Position numbers and translations under genes: made by a program
DNA from: Hybos culiciformis
Taxonomy: Eukaryota; Arthropoda; Insecta; Diptera; Hybotidae
Reading direction: 5' to 3'
NCBI GenBank assembly: GCA_964007475.1
Contig: OZ023273.1
Span: 81,818,598-81,882,597 of the forward strand
DNA length: 64,000 bases
In this document: piece after piece, positions 45,173-57,417 of the stretch
How positions within the stretch are numbered: the first letter of the stretch is position 1
Layout: each line of letters opens with the position of its first letter
Notes under the pieces: model-generated
What the model was told of the DNA's origin: nothing
Seen by the model: the letters and a program-made list of their open reading frames with translations, nothing else
Databases searched by the model: none

Positions 45173-46360
45173 ATTTTTTTTTATTATATTAGGAATTAGC
45201 TAATCTTCTTAAATTTTATTTTTAATTATTAAAAAAAATAATAATAATTTTATAATTTTTTTTTTTTATAATTAAAAATAAAATCAAATAATTAAAATTA
45301 TTATAATTATAATTTATATTTACAATAAATAATCTCCTTGTTGCTGCAATTTACCTCGTTTGTTGATAAAAGAAAAAAAAATTCTTACTTGACATTTGAC
45401 AATTGACAGCAAACTTTATAATGCAGACAAAAATTTTTTCAATTCTATCAGGGTTACCATTGTTCTATTTTTATTCATTTTTGTTTTTTTGAATAAAATA
45501 AGTAATATTTTTTAAGTGTGGTTCAAATTTTTGTACTAAAATCCAACCATACTCGTTCAAAAACTTAGTAGTAGAGGTTCGAAGATCCTTTAAAAACACA
45601 TGTTAAGAAAATTCATCGACTACCGACTGGCCGCTTTTTAGAAAAAAAAAATAGCCGCGTATTTTTTTATTGGTTCTTTTTTGTTTTTTTTTTGTTTGCT
45701 CAGAGGGAAAATATAGATTAGCTCAGAGGGGAAATATAGATTTTTAGCATTATAAACTAAACTTTATTTGACATTGATATGATGCATGTGAGATGTATAC
45801 ATTTGCAATTTTTTTTGTATATGTCTGTATTGAAATATTGTGAGTGTGAGTGATATAATTGCTTGTGCATGCAATGGACCATTTACCGAGCTAAATTTGC
45901 GAATGTAAATACAACTTACCGAAGACATGCACATTAAAATTCTTGTTTATACTAAACATGATAACAAAAAATTAATAATAACAAAAAACTTTCGTCAAAC
46001 AATTCCCCTATTTTTGTTATCTTTCCTTCTCCATAGTCATGTAGTCTATAGTTTCTCTATATTTGTTGTTTAAATATATGGTATCAGTTTTATAGTTTAC
46101 GGCAGTTGGTAAATTAAGTTGTATTGTCATTGCCTCTTTATTTTTCCTTTTTCTCCAATTTTCCTCTCTATACAATATTTTAGGATGGTCATAGTCAAAT
46201 TTATCAAATACAAACTGCTTATTATCAAATACAAACTGCTCTAAAATCGTAAATTAATGTCCAGTGGCATAATTTTTATGCCCAGAGGAATAATTTTTAG
46301 TACCAAGAGAATTAATGTAATTCCAAAAATTCTTGAATTAAAATATTTGAATAATTTTAA

Positions 46361-46432
46361 TACTACGGCCGAATGGTAGAGTGGTTGAATGAAATGCTAA
46401 AGACCGAAGTTCGAATCCCGACGGAAGCATAA
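46361..46432 (+). repeat. tRNA-headed SINE-like repeat, unit 1
   Basis: A-box-like CGGCCGAATGG, then TGAAATGCTAAAGACCG, B-box AGTTCGAATCC and the tail GCATAAGAAAAAT. It lies 113 bp before a near-identical unit. Confidence 0.65.
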
Positions 46433-46473
46433 GAAAAATGTATACGATGTTTATATTTTCTATTTTGTGCTCA

Positions 46474-46545
46474 TGAACTATGGCCTAATGGTAGAGTGGT
46501 CGGTTGAAATGCTAAAGACCGAGGTTCAAATCCCGAAGAGGGCAT
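46474..46545 (+). repeat. tRNA-headed SINE-like repeat, unit 2
   Basis: A-box-like TGGCCTAATGG, TGAAATGCTAAAGACCG, B-box GGTTCAAATCC and tail GGCATAAGAGAAATAAAAT. Same orientation as unit 1. Confidence 0.65.
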
Positions 46546-47265
46546 AAGAGAAATAAAATAAGAAATTAGAATAAAAAAAATAGAAATAAATAAAAAAAAA
46601 AAAAAAAATTAAGATAAAAAAAAATTTTTTTTCTCTTTTAAAAAAATTGTAATCCCAAAAGGCATTGATTTTAGTACAACCGTCATTGGACGGTTTTTGT
46701 TGCGGAAAATACTTGATTTTATGCATTTTTACATGATTCTAGCACGTTTTTTATCTCAGTGCAAGTGTAATTTTTTTTAAAGAAATCTGAAAAACTTAAT
46801 CTTTGTGTGAGGGTACTATTAAATTTATAAGAATTATGAATGATGTATTTGATTTATTAAACTCTCGAAATATGCCTCAAAGGAGAATAAAACGGCCACT
46901 TTATACATACAAATTAAATAAAAACAAAAACTAAATCAAGATCGCGTTTTTTTCGTCTATTTAATCTAGGTTGGAATCGAATACAAATTGTAACGTCTGT
47001 TGTACTTGTGCCGCCGGTAAAATAAAATAAAATCTGAATGAAAAAAATAAACAATTATTTACACAACGAAACCAACGAAATTTTTGAAGTTTATACTTCT
47101 TTAGCGACGTTGGAAGAAATTTGGTAGAGGGTAAAAATCCATTTTCATATAGAATTTTTCTGAGAATCGTCATCATTTTTCTGAGAATCGATCGTCATCA
47201 TTTTTCAAATATTAAAAAAAAAAAACAAATCATAATTGGGTTCGAACCTGGCACCTTCAGACTTA

Positions 47266-48690
47266 TTTTTTTATCAAAAAAATTATTTTCGATGAAATAA
47301 AGGTTAGTTGGCTTAAAATTTTGGGTAATAGTAGAAGGAGTAGGGTCCACCCGGCCCAAAAAAAAATTTTTATTTTATTTTTTTAATTGTAAAAGTTACC
47401 TGTCGTTAAATGAACGTGGCCGGCATGAAAATTTTGGATCGGAGCAGGAGGCGAGTGGGTCTCCTACCCAAAAAAGACCAACATTTTTTTTATCAAAAAA
47501 ATTATTTTCGATGAAATAAAGGTTAGTTGGCTTAAAATTTTGGGTAGTAGTAGAAGGAGTAGGGTCCACCCGGCCCAAAAAAAAATTTTTTTTTTGTTTT
47601 TAATTGTAAAAGTTACCTGTCGTTAAATGAACGTGGCCGGCATGAAAATTTTGGATCGGAGCAGGAGGCGAGGGGTCTCCTACCCAAAAAAGACCAAAAT
47701 TTTTTTTTTATCAAAAAAATTATTTTCGATGAAATAAAGGTTAGTTGGCTTAAAATTTTGGGTAGTAGAAGGAGGAGTAGGGTCGACCCGGCCCAAAAAA
47801 AATTTTATTTTATTTTTTTAATTGTAAAAGTTACCTGTCGTTAAATGAACGTGGCCGGCATGAAAATTTTGGATCGGAGCAGGAGGCGAGTGGGTCTCCT
47901 ACCCAAAAAAGACCAAAATTTTTTTTATCAAAAAAATTATTTTCGATGAAATAAAGGTTAGTTGGCTTAAAATTTTGGGTAGTAGTAGAAGGAGTAGGGT
48001 CCACCCGGCCCAAAAAAAAAATTTTTTTTTGTTTTTAATTGTAAAAGTTACCTGTCGTTAAATGAACGTGGCCGGCATGAAAATTTTGGATCGGAGCAGG
48101 AGGCGAGGGGTCTCCTACCCAAAAAAGACCAAAATTTTTTTTTTATCAAAAAAATTATTTTCGATGAAATAAAGGTTAGTTGGCTTAAAATTTTAAGTAG
48201 TAGTAGAAGGAGTAGGGTCTACCCGGCCCAAAAAAAATTTTTTTTTTATTTTTTTAATTGTAAAAGTTACCTGTCGTTAAATGAACGTGACCGGCATGAA
48301 AATTTTGGATCGGAACAGGAGGCGAGGGGGTCTCCTACTCAAAAAAGACCAAAATTTTTTTTTTATCAAAAAAATTATTTTCGATGAAATAAAGGTTAGT
48401 TGGCTTAAAATTTTGGGTATTAGTATAAGGAGTAGGGTCCACCCGGCCCAAAAAAATGTTTATTTTATTTTTTTAATTATAAACGTTACCTGTCGTTAAA
48501 CGAACGTGGCCGGCATGAAAATTTTGGATCGGAGCAGGAGGGGGAGGGGGTCTCCTACCCAAAAAAGACCAACATTTTTTTTTATCAAAAAAATTATTTT
48601 CGATGAAATAAAGGTTAGTTGGCTTAAAATTTTGGGTAGTAGTAGAAGGAGTAGGGTCGACCCGGCCAAAAAAAATTTTTTATTTTATTT
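47266..48690 (+). repeat. 218-bp satellite array, ~6.5 units
   Basis: The phrase CGATGAAATAAAGG starts at about 47290, 47509, 47727, 47944, 48162, 48382 and 48601, a period of 217-220 bp. Each unit has two GC-rich patches (AGGGTCCACCCGGCCC and GGCCGGCATGAAAATTTTGG) separated by A and T runs. Units are highly similar. The minus-strand ORFs that recur in it are by-products of the repeat. Confidence 0.93.
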
Positions 48691-48857
48691 TTGAAGTTAA
48701 TACTTCTTTAGCGGCGTTTGATGAATTTTGGTAGAGGGTAAAAATCCATTTTCATGTAGAATTTTTCTCAGAATCGTCATCATTTTTCTCAGAAAAATAA
48801 GAATAAGAATACTTATTTTTTTATTATATGTAAGAAACCCAAAATCATATGGACAGT

Positions 48858-48925
48858 ATGGCTTAGTGGCTACAACATCAGATTGTAAGTCTGAAGGTGC
48901 CTGGTTCGATTCCCAATGACAAGAT
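48858..48925 (+). repeat. tRNA-Tyr-like pseudo-tRNA
   Basis: A box TGGCTTAGTGG and B box GGTTCGATTCC intact; anticodon-loop position reads GTA. Acceptor stem unpaired. Confidence 0.7.
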
Positions 48926-48960
48926 TTTTTAATTTCAAATATATGTATATATAGGGCCCA

Positions 48961-50478
48961 ATATTATAAGCAAAAAAAGCTACGGTTAGGTCGTGCCGGA
49001 GCAAAATATACGAAATTTTTTTTTTTTTAAATAGGTAGCTCCGGTGAAATTAAGATTATCTGAAAAAAAATTTTTGGGTGGGGAGCTACGGTTAGGTCGT
49101 GCCGGAGCAAAATATACGAAAATTTTTTTTTTTTTTTTTTCAAAATAGGAAGCTCCGGTGAAATTAAGATTACCAGCCGAAAAATTTTGGGTGGGGAGCT
49201 ACGGTTAGGTCGTGCCGGAGCAAAATAAACGAAAATTTTTTTTTTTTTTAATTGGTAGCTCCGGTGAAATTACTATTAACTGAAAAAAAATTTTTGGGTG
49301 GGGAGCTACGGTTAGGTCGTGCCGGAGCAAAATACACGAAATTTTTTTTTTTTCAAAATAGGTAGCTCCGGTGAAATTAATATTAACTGAAAAAAATTTT
49401 TTGGGTGGGGAGCTAAATATACGAAAATTTTTTTTTTTTTAAATAGGTAGCTCCGGTGAAATTAATATTATTTGAAAAAAAATTTTTGGGTGGGGAGCTA
49501 CGGTTAAGTCGTGCCGGAGCAAAATATACGAAAATTTTTTTTTTTTTAAATAAGTAGCTCCGGTGAAATTAAGATTACCAGCCGAAAAATGGGTGGGGAG
49601 CTACGGTTAGGTCGAGCCGGAGCAAAATAAACGAAAAAATTTTTTTTTTTTAATAGGTAGCTCCGGTGAAATTAATATTAACTGAAAAAAAATTTTTGGG
49701 TGGGGAGCTACGGTTAGGTCGTGCAGGAGCAAAATATACGAAAATATTTTTTTTTAAATAGGTAGCTCCGGTGAAATGAATATTAACTGAAAAAAATTTT
49801 TTGGGTGGGGTTAGGTCGTGCTGGAGCAAAATATACGAAAAATTTTTTTTTTTTTCAAAATAGGTAGCTCCGGTGAAATGAATATTAACTGAAAAAAATT
49901 TTTTGGGTGGGGTTAGGTCGTGCTGGAGCAAAATATACGAAAAATTTTTTTTTTTTTCAAAATAGGTAGCTCCGGTGAAATTAATATTGCCTGAAAAAAA
50001 ATTTTGGGTGGAGAGCTACGGTTAGGTCGTGCCGGAGCAAAATATACGATTTTTTTTTTTTTTTTTTTAATTAGGTAGCTCTGGTGAAATTAAGATTACC
50101 AGACGAAAAATTTTTGGGCAGGGAGGTACGGTTAGGTCGTGCCGGAGCAAAATATACGAAAATTTTTTTTTTTAATAGGTAGCTCCGGTGAAATTAATAT
50201 TACCTGAAAAAAATTTTTTGTGTGGGGAGCTACGGTTAGGTCGTGCCGGAGTAAAATATACGAAAAATTATTTTTTTTAAAATAGGTAGCTCCGGTGAAA
50301 TTAATATTACCTGAAAAAAAATTTTTGGTTAGGGAGCTACAGTTAGGTCGTGCCGGAGCAAAATATACGAAAAAAAATTTTTTTTAATAGGTAGCTCCGG
50401 TGAAATTAAGATTACCTGAAAAAAAAATTTTGGATGGGGAGCTACGGTTAGGTCGTGCTGGAGCAAAATATACGAAAT
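48961..50478 (+). repeat. ~106-bp satellite array, ~14 units
   Basis: Units of GGGGAGCTACGGTTAGGTCG, TGCCGGAGCAAAATATACGA, a T run and AGGTAGCTCCGGTGAAATTA. Some units are shortened (near 49,410 and 49,810). Opposite orientation to the array at 10815-11610. Confidence 0.93.
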
Positions 50479-50662
50479 TTTTTTTGAAGTTTATACTTCT
50501 TTAGCCGCGTTGTGCGTTTTTTTGGTAGAGGATAAAATATTTTAGTTTACATTTTGTACTCAGCAGCCCATCATTTGTAGCCACTGTTATTGAATATTTT
50601 AAATCTTTAAGTATAAACTTCTGTAGGCAGTTCTATGACTGCTTCGTGTGTTTTTTTTTTAT

Positions 50663-51634
50663 AATAATACGTATAGTGCGTACAACAAATAAACAAAAAT
50701 CATCAGGTAGCAGTTTAAAAGAATTTAGAATTTAATGGCAGTATATATATGGATAAGAGAAGACACAAAATTTTTTTATTCCTTATTTAATATCTATATT
50801 TATTTTCTATTATATTAATATCTATTAATATTAACATCTCAGTAACGATTTGAATAGGTAATTCAAAGTTGGATTGATCTTTGGGATACCACAAAAATGC
50901 TAAAAACGCACCGTTTTCGAGATATTTTGGAATAATGTTCCGAATTTTACCGCATTTAGAGGTACAAATATGGTCAGTTTAACTTATGTTCAAAAGTTAA
51001 TTGAACTTTGAAATATCAGCTGCTGTGTTCTTTAAACAATTTCTTGATTTTAAATCAAATTTTGCCTTCTGATTCAAGAGATCAAAGGATTTTTTTTAAT
51101 AAGGAAATCATGACACAACTGGTAGGTTCCTACATATAATGGTATAGGTACCAAGATGTAGCATTCTGTTATATCCACTAAATTTCTAAAATAAATAGAT
51201 AATACCTAGATAAAATTAAAGAACTAAAAAAATTTCGATCCAACAATTAAAAAATAAAACGTAAGCTATAAAAGAAATAACATAAATATCATCCTAAAAG
51301 TCAATGATCTTCCAGCGAATAACATAGCAATCAAGCTTCATTCAAGAAAATGCTCAAATTTTAATAAATAAATAAAACAAAGCTCAGAGCGATAGTCATT
51401 GAAAAATATAACAAAAAAATTAATTAAAAATAAATAAAAAAAAATAAATAAAATTAAGCAATATCAATTTTTTATTCCGTCAATGAAATTAATAATTTTA
51501 TTGTAGGTAGATTTGTCTTTTGCACAATAAAAATTAAATTTGGTAGAAATAAGACAATAAAAATTTAATCAAGTGTATATGTGGTATAGGTATAGGTACC
51601 TCACGGAAGAATGCATTTATATAGTTATATTTAT
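50663..51634. other. AT-rich stretch, no gene seen
   Basis: No coding sequence or repeat partner recognised. Confidence 0.5.
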
Positions 51635-52069
51635 GGGTAGTTCCACGGAAACTGGCCGATTCGATGTCACCACACTTTTTTTGTCAAACAGTATAAATAT
51701 TAATATTTTTAATCTTAAAAATAAATTATATCAATTATTACCATTTAGGGCAAATAAAAAAAAAAAGTAAATATTTACTGTCATTAGCAAAAGTTTCAAC
51801 TTAAAGACTGATTTTGTCATTCCCGTGGCTGTTACTAAGTAATGGGTTCGTATTCAAAACTAAAATTCGTTTTTTAATGTTCAATAAATACTTCACAAAT
51901 TTCAATAAATACTTTCACAAATTGAAAAATTCGAAAAAAGCGGTGTTCCTTTTGAGAATAAGTTCGAAATTATCTGAAGCATCTAACAAATACAGACTTA
52001 AGTCCCAGAAATATTTTGTTTTAATTTATAATTTTTATTTAGTTTTCCCCAGTTTCCGTGGAACTACCC
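51635..52069. mobile_element. 435-bp MITE with 21-bp perfect TIRs
   Basis: Ends GGGTAGTTCCACGGAAACTG / CAGTTTCCGTGGAACTACCC (21 bp in all), bordered by TTAT on both sides (51631-51634, 52070-52073). A 4-bp duplication would fit Sola-like elements, but AT-rich flanks leave this open. Non-coding. Confidence 0.85.
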
Positions 52070-52906
52070 TTATATATATTGTTATATATATGTGCAAAAT
52101 ATAAATCAATATTTTACAAAACTAGGCAACTAGGTTTACATTTTGAAAATTAATTAATTATACTCCACAAAATCTAGCAAAATTGACATTTAATTCAAAT
52201 ACGATTCAAACAATTAAGGGTGGTGGTAATGTGAGACAGTTTCTGCTGCGTATAAAAGATTGGTCATCCATGCTTAAATATCACAAACTGGGCTTGGAAA
52301 TTGGTCGTCATTGGAAAAACTACAAATTTTAAAACCAGTAAGATTCATAAAATCCACAACAGACTTGTGTATTGCTTGTATAAGTCGAAGATCAAATTGA
52401 GGATGAAAGTGCAAATCTTGATAATGAAAAGTTTATTGCCCGAAATATTATTTATAAATTATTACGAAAATTCTTTAAAAATTTAATATCTGAATAAGAT
52501 ATTTCAGTTCTAAGAATAGATTACAATAAACTATCACCTGAAATAAAGTAATCATTTTACCTGAACTAATAAGATAAAAGGCTAAATTAATTTTAGATTA
52601 CTCCAAAAAATTCTAATAATTTAATAATTAATATTGACACAACAGCATTTGTTCAGATAAAAAAAATATTTAGCGAACAAGTAAGTCACATAAATATTAT
52701 AAAATCACATTTATTGATTACATTTTAGTGCAGATTACAAAATCAGACTTATTATTTTGATAGTTCTTTAATGCTGTCAAGCTGTTTTTTTTAATAGTCA
52801 AATAGTCAAAATTTTGTTAATTATTTGTGTTATTTAGTTTGCATGACTGCTTGAAATGAAATGATTTATCACGTTTCGTTGACACTGAAAGTTTGAAATT
52901 ATATGC
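52070..52906. other. AT-rich DNA with a weak coding-like patch
   Basis: About 52,365-52,500 on the plus strand reads ANLDNEKFIARNIIYKLLRK in one frame but has no start, splice context or recognised family. The rest is non-coding. Confidence 0.35.
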
Positions 52907-53122
52907 GTGGTAAGCCCGATTGGGTGACACCGACGGCTGCGCCTGGTTAATTCAGTAATGGCTGTTCTGATTATTGTGCACAATTGGTGAATAAATTGTT
53001 TGGTACATGAGATAATGGTGGTACTGAATCAGCTCGAATAGAATGTATATCACCTGATGGTATTGGAATTCAACAACAACCGTTCTTGCCAACTAAAATG
53101 AAAATAATTTTACTATAAATGA
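52907..53122 (+). pseudogene. Unrecognised decayed coding sequence
   Basis: One plus-strand frame reads RGKPDWVTPTAAPG, stop, FSNGCSDYCAQLVNKLFGT, stop, DNGGTESARIECISPDGIGI and on to QQQPFLPTKMK. Amino-acid and codon composition look like real protein, unlike the surrounding AT-rich DNA, but two stops (TAA, TGA) interrupt it and I do not recognise the family. Confidence 0.45.
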
Positions 53123-55176
53123 CAAAATAAGAATTAAAATCTAATAGTTTTTATTTTATTTAATTTATTTTATAGGTATTTGTTGGTTTTTTATTTAATT
53201 ATCTTTTTTTTGTTGGTTTTGATGAAATCGAAATTTGAAATTTTTATTTCGCGCTTGTTTTGTTTTTTTTTTTTTCCTTTGGCGTATTTGGAAAATTTTC
53301 GATAAAAAATTTATTGAAATTTTTAAAAAAGTTTTTTTTTAAATATTTTGTTATTAATAATTCTTTGTTTTTGAAATATTTATTCATAAAATTTCAATTT
53401 TTTTTTAATTAAATAATATATTTTACCAGTGCACTGTCTGTCAAAGTGATTCCAACCGCGCCGCATCCGCTGAGAGACATATTTTATTGTGCAACACACA
53501 CAAGCTACACTAAACAGACGCCGACGCCGAGAAGAAAATGCTCTGCGGAGAATTTTATATTTTTTATCGGCGTGCCTAAAAAAATTTCTTATATTTTTTC
53601 GGTTTTTTTGTTCTTTTTTTCACATTTTTTTTTTTTTTTTTGGATTTTTTTTTATTTTTTTTATTTTTTTTTTTATTTTTATTTTTTTTTGTTTGTTTTT
53701 ATGTTTTTTTTTTGCACGCCGATGGCGCTGCCCGTCGCTTACTTTTTTTTCAACGCTCGTCGCCGCGGACAAAAACACATCGGCGTCTGACACTAAACAC
53801 ACATAAAATAAAATTTGACAACAATACGTTTTTTTTTTCTTTTTAGCATTCAATTTTTTTTTTTTTTTTATAATAATAATAAATTAATAAAAATATTAAA
53901 AATCAAAATAAATTTAAAAATATTTAAAAAAATAAGAAATAGTGAAAAGAAAAATTAAACGTTTTAAATAAATGAATTTATGAAAAAAAAAAATATATTA
54001 AAATAATTTCAAAATGGCGATTTTATTTTGTGTCCAAAAAAAAAAAAAAAATTAAAAATTAAAAAAAAAAAAATCTATTTTTTTGTTTTGTTTTTAAGTC
54101 AAAAATATAAACAATAAAAAAAATAATATAATAAAAAATAAAATTGTTTTAAATTAATCCGAAAATTAATAAAAAAAGAAATAAAGAGTTTTAATTAAAT
54201 TTTGTGTGAACGTCTCGGAATTAGGAACAAAAAAAAAACAAGAAAAGAAAATTGAAAGAAAATTTCCACCAGAAAAGAATTTAAAATAAAAATAAAAGAA
54301 AATCATTTGTGTGTTAAAAAGAAAATCCGGAAAATAATAAAAACAATTTCTTTCTTTTTTGTAAAAATCAAAATGAAAGAAAAACTTATTTTTTGTTTGT
54401 TTCGGCCGAAGTTAAATTTTTAAAAAAGAAATGACCTGTGCTTTGTACACACCGATTGTTTTCCTACAAACGAAATTTTTCATAAATTTTAATTAAATTT
54501 TAATGTGAACGTGATTGTATTATGTCCGAATAATTAAATATTGACAGGATTATATCGAGGCTATCGGAAGGTTAATTGCTTATAGCCTTTCCAAAAACTA
54601 TAACATTCTAAGGTAAGTTTCTTTAGCTTTCTGGAAACAGCGTTATTTCAGAGTTCATTGGGCATGCAGTGCAATATATGTAGTGGCAACGCTACAAGTG
54701 TCTTCTCCGGCCGTGTCGCGTAAACCTCAGTCAAGCTAACAACGCACATCTAACAGCTGCTGATGTTAACGAAGCTGTCAAAAGGTTCGCTGCCTGAGAA
54801 GGGACTCCCTGAAAAAGAAACAAAAACGGAAACCTTTTTTGTTCCAGATTTTAATGTGTTAAGTAGATTTAGTAAAATTAAAAAAATTTAAATGTAAGAT
54901 TTCTTTCTTGTAAAGTGTTTTCGTTGCAATCAAAAATCAAAAATCGTCAAAATTAAAGTCAAAAAATTTTAAAGTAGAATTCCGAAAGGAGTTTAAGGTT
55001 AATAAAATTGTGATAAATCAGTAAGAATAAAACTGGTGGGAGTTTTATTCCTTACCCAGCAATTACAGGTTTTCCAAAACCATCGTATGCAAATCAACTA
55101 AAAAACAACAACAACACACCCCCCCCCCCATATGTATAGCTGAACTTATAGCATTCAAGTTGAAAAAAATATTAAA
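53123..55176 (+). other. Possible 5' region of a host gene
   Basis: Contains islands of higher GC (53,440-53,550; 53,718-53,790; 54,695-54,810) in long T and A runs, including a T-rich tract at 53,620-53,715. AGGTAAGTTT near 54,612 is a good donor-like site. No long ORF; low-complexity reading frames here are not genes. This is context for the short ORF at 55177, and the promoter idea is inference. Confidence 0.35.
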
Positions 55177-55253
55177 ATGGGCCAAATATTTAGATGTGCT
55201 CGAAAAGAACAATTCCAAGTAGACAATTCCCACGGACTAGGTTGTGTTAATAT

Positions 55254-57417
55254 CAAGGTTGCTGAATTGAGGGTAATTACCCAAAATGTGGGTATTTCAA
55301 ACCATCCTTAGGTATTTTTTGGGTAATTAATTTTTTGGGTTTTTTTTTTGGGGTATTTCATCCATTCCACTATATATCCACTCAGGACATGAAATAACAT
55401 GAATTCCCACTAATCGTCGAGCTTTATAAACCAAACTTTCATAATATTATTCTTCCTCCTTTCATCTAATTTGACAGGCTTTACAACTGAAACTTTTCGG
55501 AAAGGTAAATAAAAATTACATATGGTTGTCCCGTTCTATTTCTCCCACATTCTACCTTACCAGTTCTTCCGTTTTCTGTTCTGCTGATTCAAAAAATATT
55601 ATTCGTTGAAAATCGAATTTGTGATTGTGTGTGATAAGCTGATAGCCGACAAAAAACAAATTATTTCTTTTTAAATAATTTGAATTTTTTGTCTTTAAAT
55701 AATAAAAAAAATTGACAAATTTTTAATAATGACATCCAGTAAAAATGTGAGTTATTGATATTATTTAAAGAAAATATCTATTTTCTATTGATAAAATTTT
55801 TTTTAGTTTACATCAGATAATTTAGAGACGTCTGCGGAGAATAAATCTAAAACATATAGAAACAAATTTCAAAGTAGCTGGCTCCAAATGAATGAATTAA
55901 AAGATTAGCTTAAAAAAGGGAGTAAAGAAGAAGGAATTTGCAAATTATGCAATGTAACTATGATGGCTCATAAAAATTATCTTTTAAGGCACAAACATTC
56001 AGGTAAACATTGCCAAAATATGAAAAAAAATAGAAACAAACATCTAATGAAGAATTAAAAGTTAAAAGGCCACGAATGACTTGCCAATAAATCGCCTCTC
56101 GATTCCGAAATAGCGAAAAAGTTGTCTTAAAAGAACTAAAGCAACATCTATTATAAATAAAACACTTGGACCATTTTTTAGCAACTTAGTAGTTGGAAAA
56201 ATAAATCTAAGCAAATATTATTTATTTTTTTGCTCATTTTATTTCCATTCAATAACAAATTTTTGTTTACAGAGCAATATTTTAGCCTTATCATGGACGA
56301 ACAACTGACAAAATCTCAAAAACACAATATGAATTTACTGCAATTTTTTACGATGACAAGAAGGTTCGTACGATATTTTTGGATATTAAAGAATGTGTAT
56401 TTTTACAGTTTACCATAAAAAAATTTTTTTTTTGTTAATTTAAACGATGTTTACATTGGTGTTGCTGCAAGTTCCACTTTAAAAGAAAAAGCACCTTCAA
56501 TTCCTTCGCAAGAAGTAAAAAAATTTTGTCAAAACTGCGTTTGGATTTTTATATTGAACTTGTTTCTCTAATATTTGTTTTTGATGACAGTGTTTACAGA
56601 ATTATTAAAATTGTCGATCCTAAGATCGCGCAGTCATACGAATTAAGAACATTGTCGACTTTTTTTGATAGATTTCCTTTCGTTGAAATTGATCTTCAAC
56701 AATTAGGCAATGAATGGAAGGAACACGCTATGTTAAATTTCGAGGAATTCGGACTAGATCCCAACATTGAAGCGGAAATTTATTGGCGTAGAGTATTTGA
56801 ACTGAAAAACCTTGTCGGATTATCAATGTTTACAAATTTGAAGAAAATTATTTCTTTTTGCCATATTTTGCCTTTTTCAAATGCATCAGTTGAAATTGAA
56901 AGAGTGTTTAGCAATTTGAGACATTGCAAATCCTACTGCCTACTGGAATCGTTTAGGTACAGACAACGTGGCGGCTGTTTTTCATACAAAAGAAGGTGTA
57001 ATGAACGAAGGAGGTGTTTTGAATTCCGAGCCGAGAAATTTTAAAAATCAAGAATCATTAAATTTTATTTAACGTAATTTTAATTCAAGAAAATTTATTG
57101 GTTCAAAACTAAAATATTTGTTTCAATACTTTTAGGTGCAATTTAGAAGATCATCTGTGGTGACAATTTACGTTGATTGATAGCGTGAAATCCGCGGCGT
57201 ACTAACATTACCATTTTTTTATACATTGAAATTCTAATTCTTATATATACATTAAAACAATAATGTATTTACTTTTGTTTATTTTGTTTTAAGAAACAAA
57301 TAAATAATTTTATAAGTTCACAAATTTAAGTAAAATTATTTTTTTATAGTTTTGGGTATTTTGTCTTAAATTTGGGTATTTTCAGATTTTTTTGGGGAAT
57401 TCAATTCGGCAACCCTG
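55254..57417 (+). mobile_element. 2.16-kb hAT element with transposase remnants
   Basis: Termini CAAGGTTGCTGAATTGAG and TTCAATTCGGCAACCCTG (reverse of CAGGGTTGCCGAATTGAA), bordered by GTTAATAT / GTTAAAAT (one mismatch in 8). The subterminal phrase TTTGGGTATTTT occurs near both ends. It carries a decayed transposase gene. Confidence 0.9.
55729..57044 (+). pseudogene. hAT transposase, BED finger to dimerisation domain
   Basis: Starts MTSSKN, then a 57-bp GT-AG intron (55749-55805). A BED-like zinc-finger stretch follows (GICKLCNVTMMAHKNYLLRH and KHSGKH), with an in-frame TAG before it. A core piece at 56,274-56,345 has the FSLIMDE motif (hAT catalytic Asp region). A longer frame, 56526-57044, ends in HILPFSNASVEIERVFSNLR, the hAT dimerisation signature. 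Several stops and frame changes show it is dead. Confidence 0.85.

Larger units (their letters stand above)
44026..45940 (+). mobile_element. Non-autonomous derivative of the Crypton-like element
   Basis: Shares both ends with 26115-28708, in the same orientation: a left ~290 bp including the palindrome, an A/T-run region, a segment at 45,180-45,420 matching 26,560-26,750, and the last ~300 bp matching 28,245-28,708. The whole recombinase gene is replaced by about 200 unrelated bp (45,421-45,640). A 745-bp palindromic MITE (44428-45172) has inserted into it. Mobilisation would require recombinase from another copy. Confidence 0.82.
45941..47265. other. Two SINE-like repeats, otherwise no gene
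   Basis: Holds the tRNA-like repeats annotated separately, a composite-repeat end at 47087-47135 (GAAGTTTATACTTCTTTAGC) and a partial minus-strand tRNA-like box at 47232-47268. The rest is AT-rich. Confidence 0.5.
48690..50662 (+). mobile_element. Composite satellite-bearing repeat, copy 2
   Basis: In order: end motif GAAGTTAATACTTCTTTAGC (48703), tRNA-like box (48858-48925), GGGCCCAATATTATAAGC, ~106-bp satellite array (48961-50478), second end motif (50484-50535), TTTGTAGCCACTGTTA and the tip CTGCTTCGTGTG (about 50,650). It is the reverse-oriented sister of 10645-12815 and has the uninterrupted site for the 930-bp MITE. Confidence 0.8.

Noticed and set aside
47396..48694. Repeated ~60-codon ORFs on both strands in the 218-bp array
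   Set aside because: They recur with the satellite period and read through repeat units; there is no start context, splice site or family similarity.
53446..53853. Overlapping ORFs rich in Phe (plus) or Lys (minus)
   Set aside because: They come from a long T/A homopolymer tract; composition is low-complexity in every frame.
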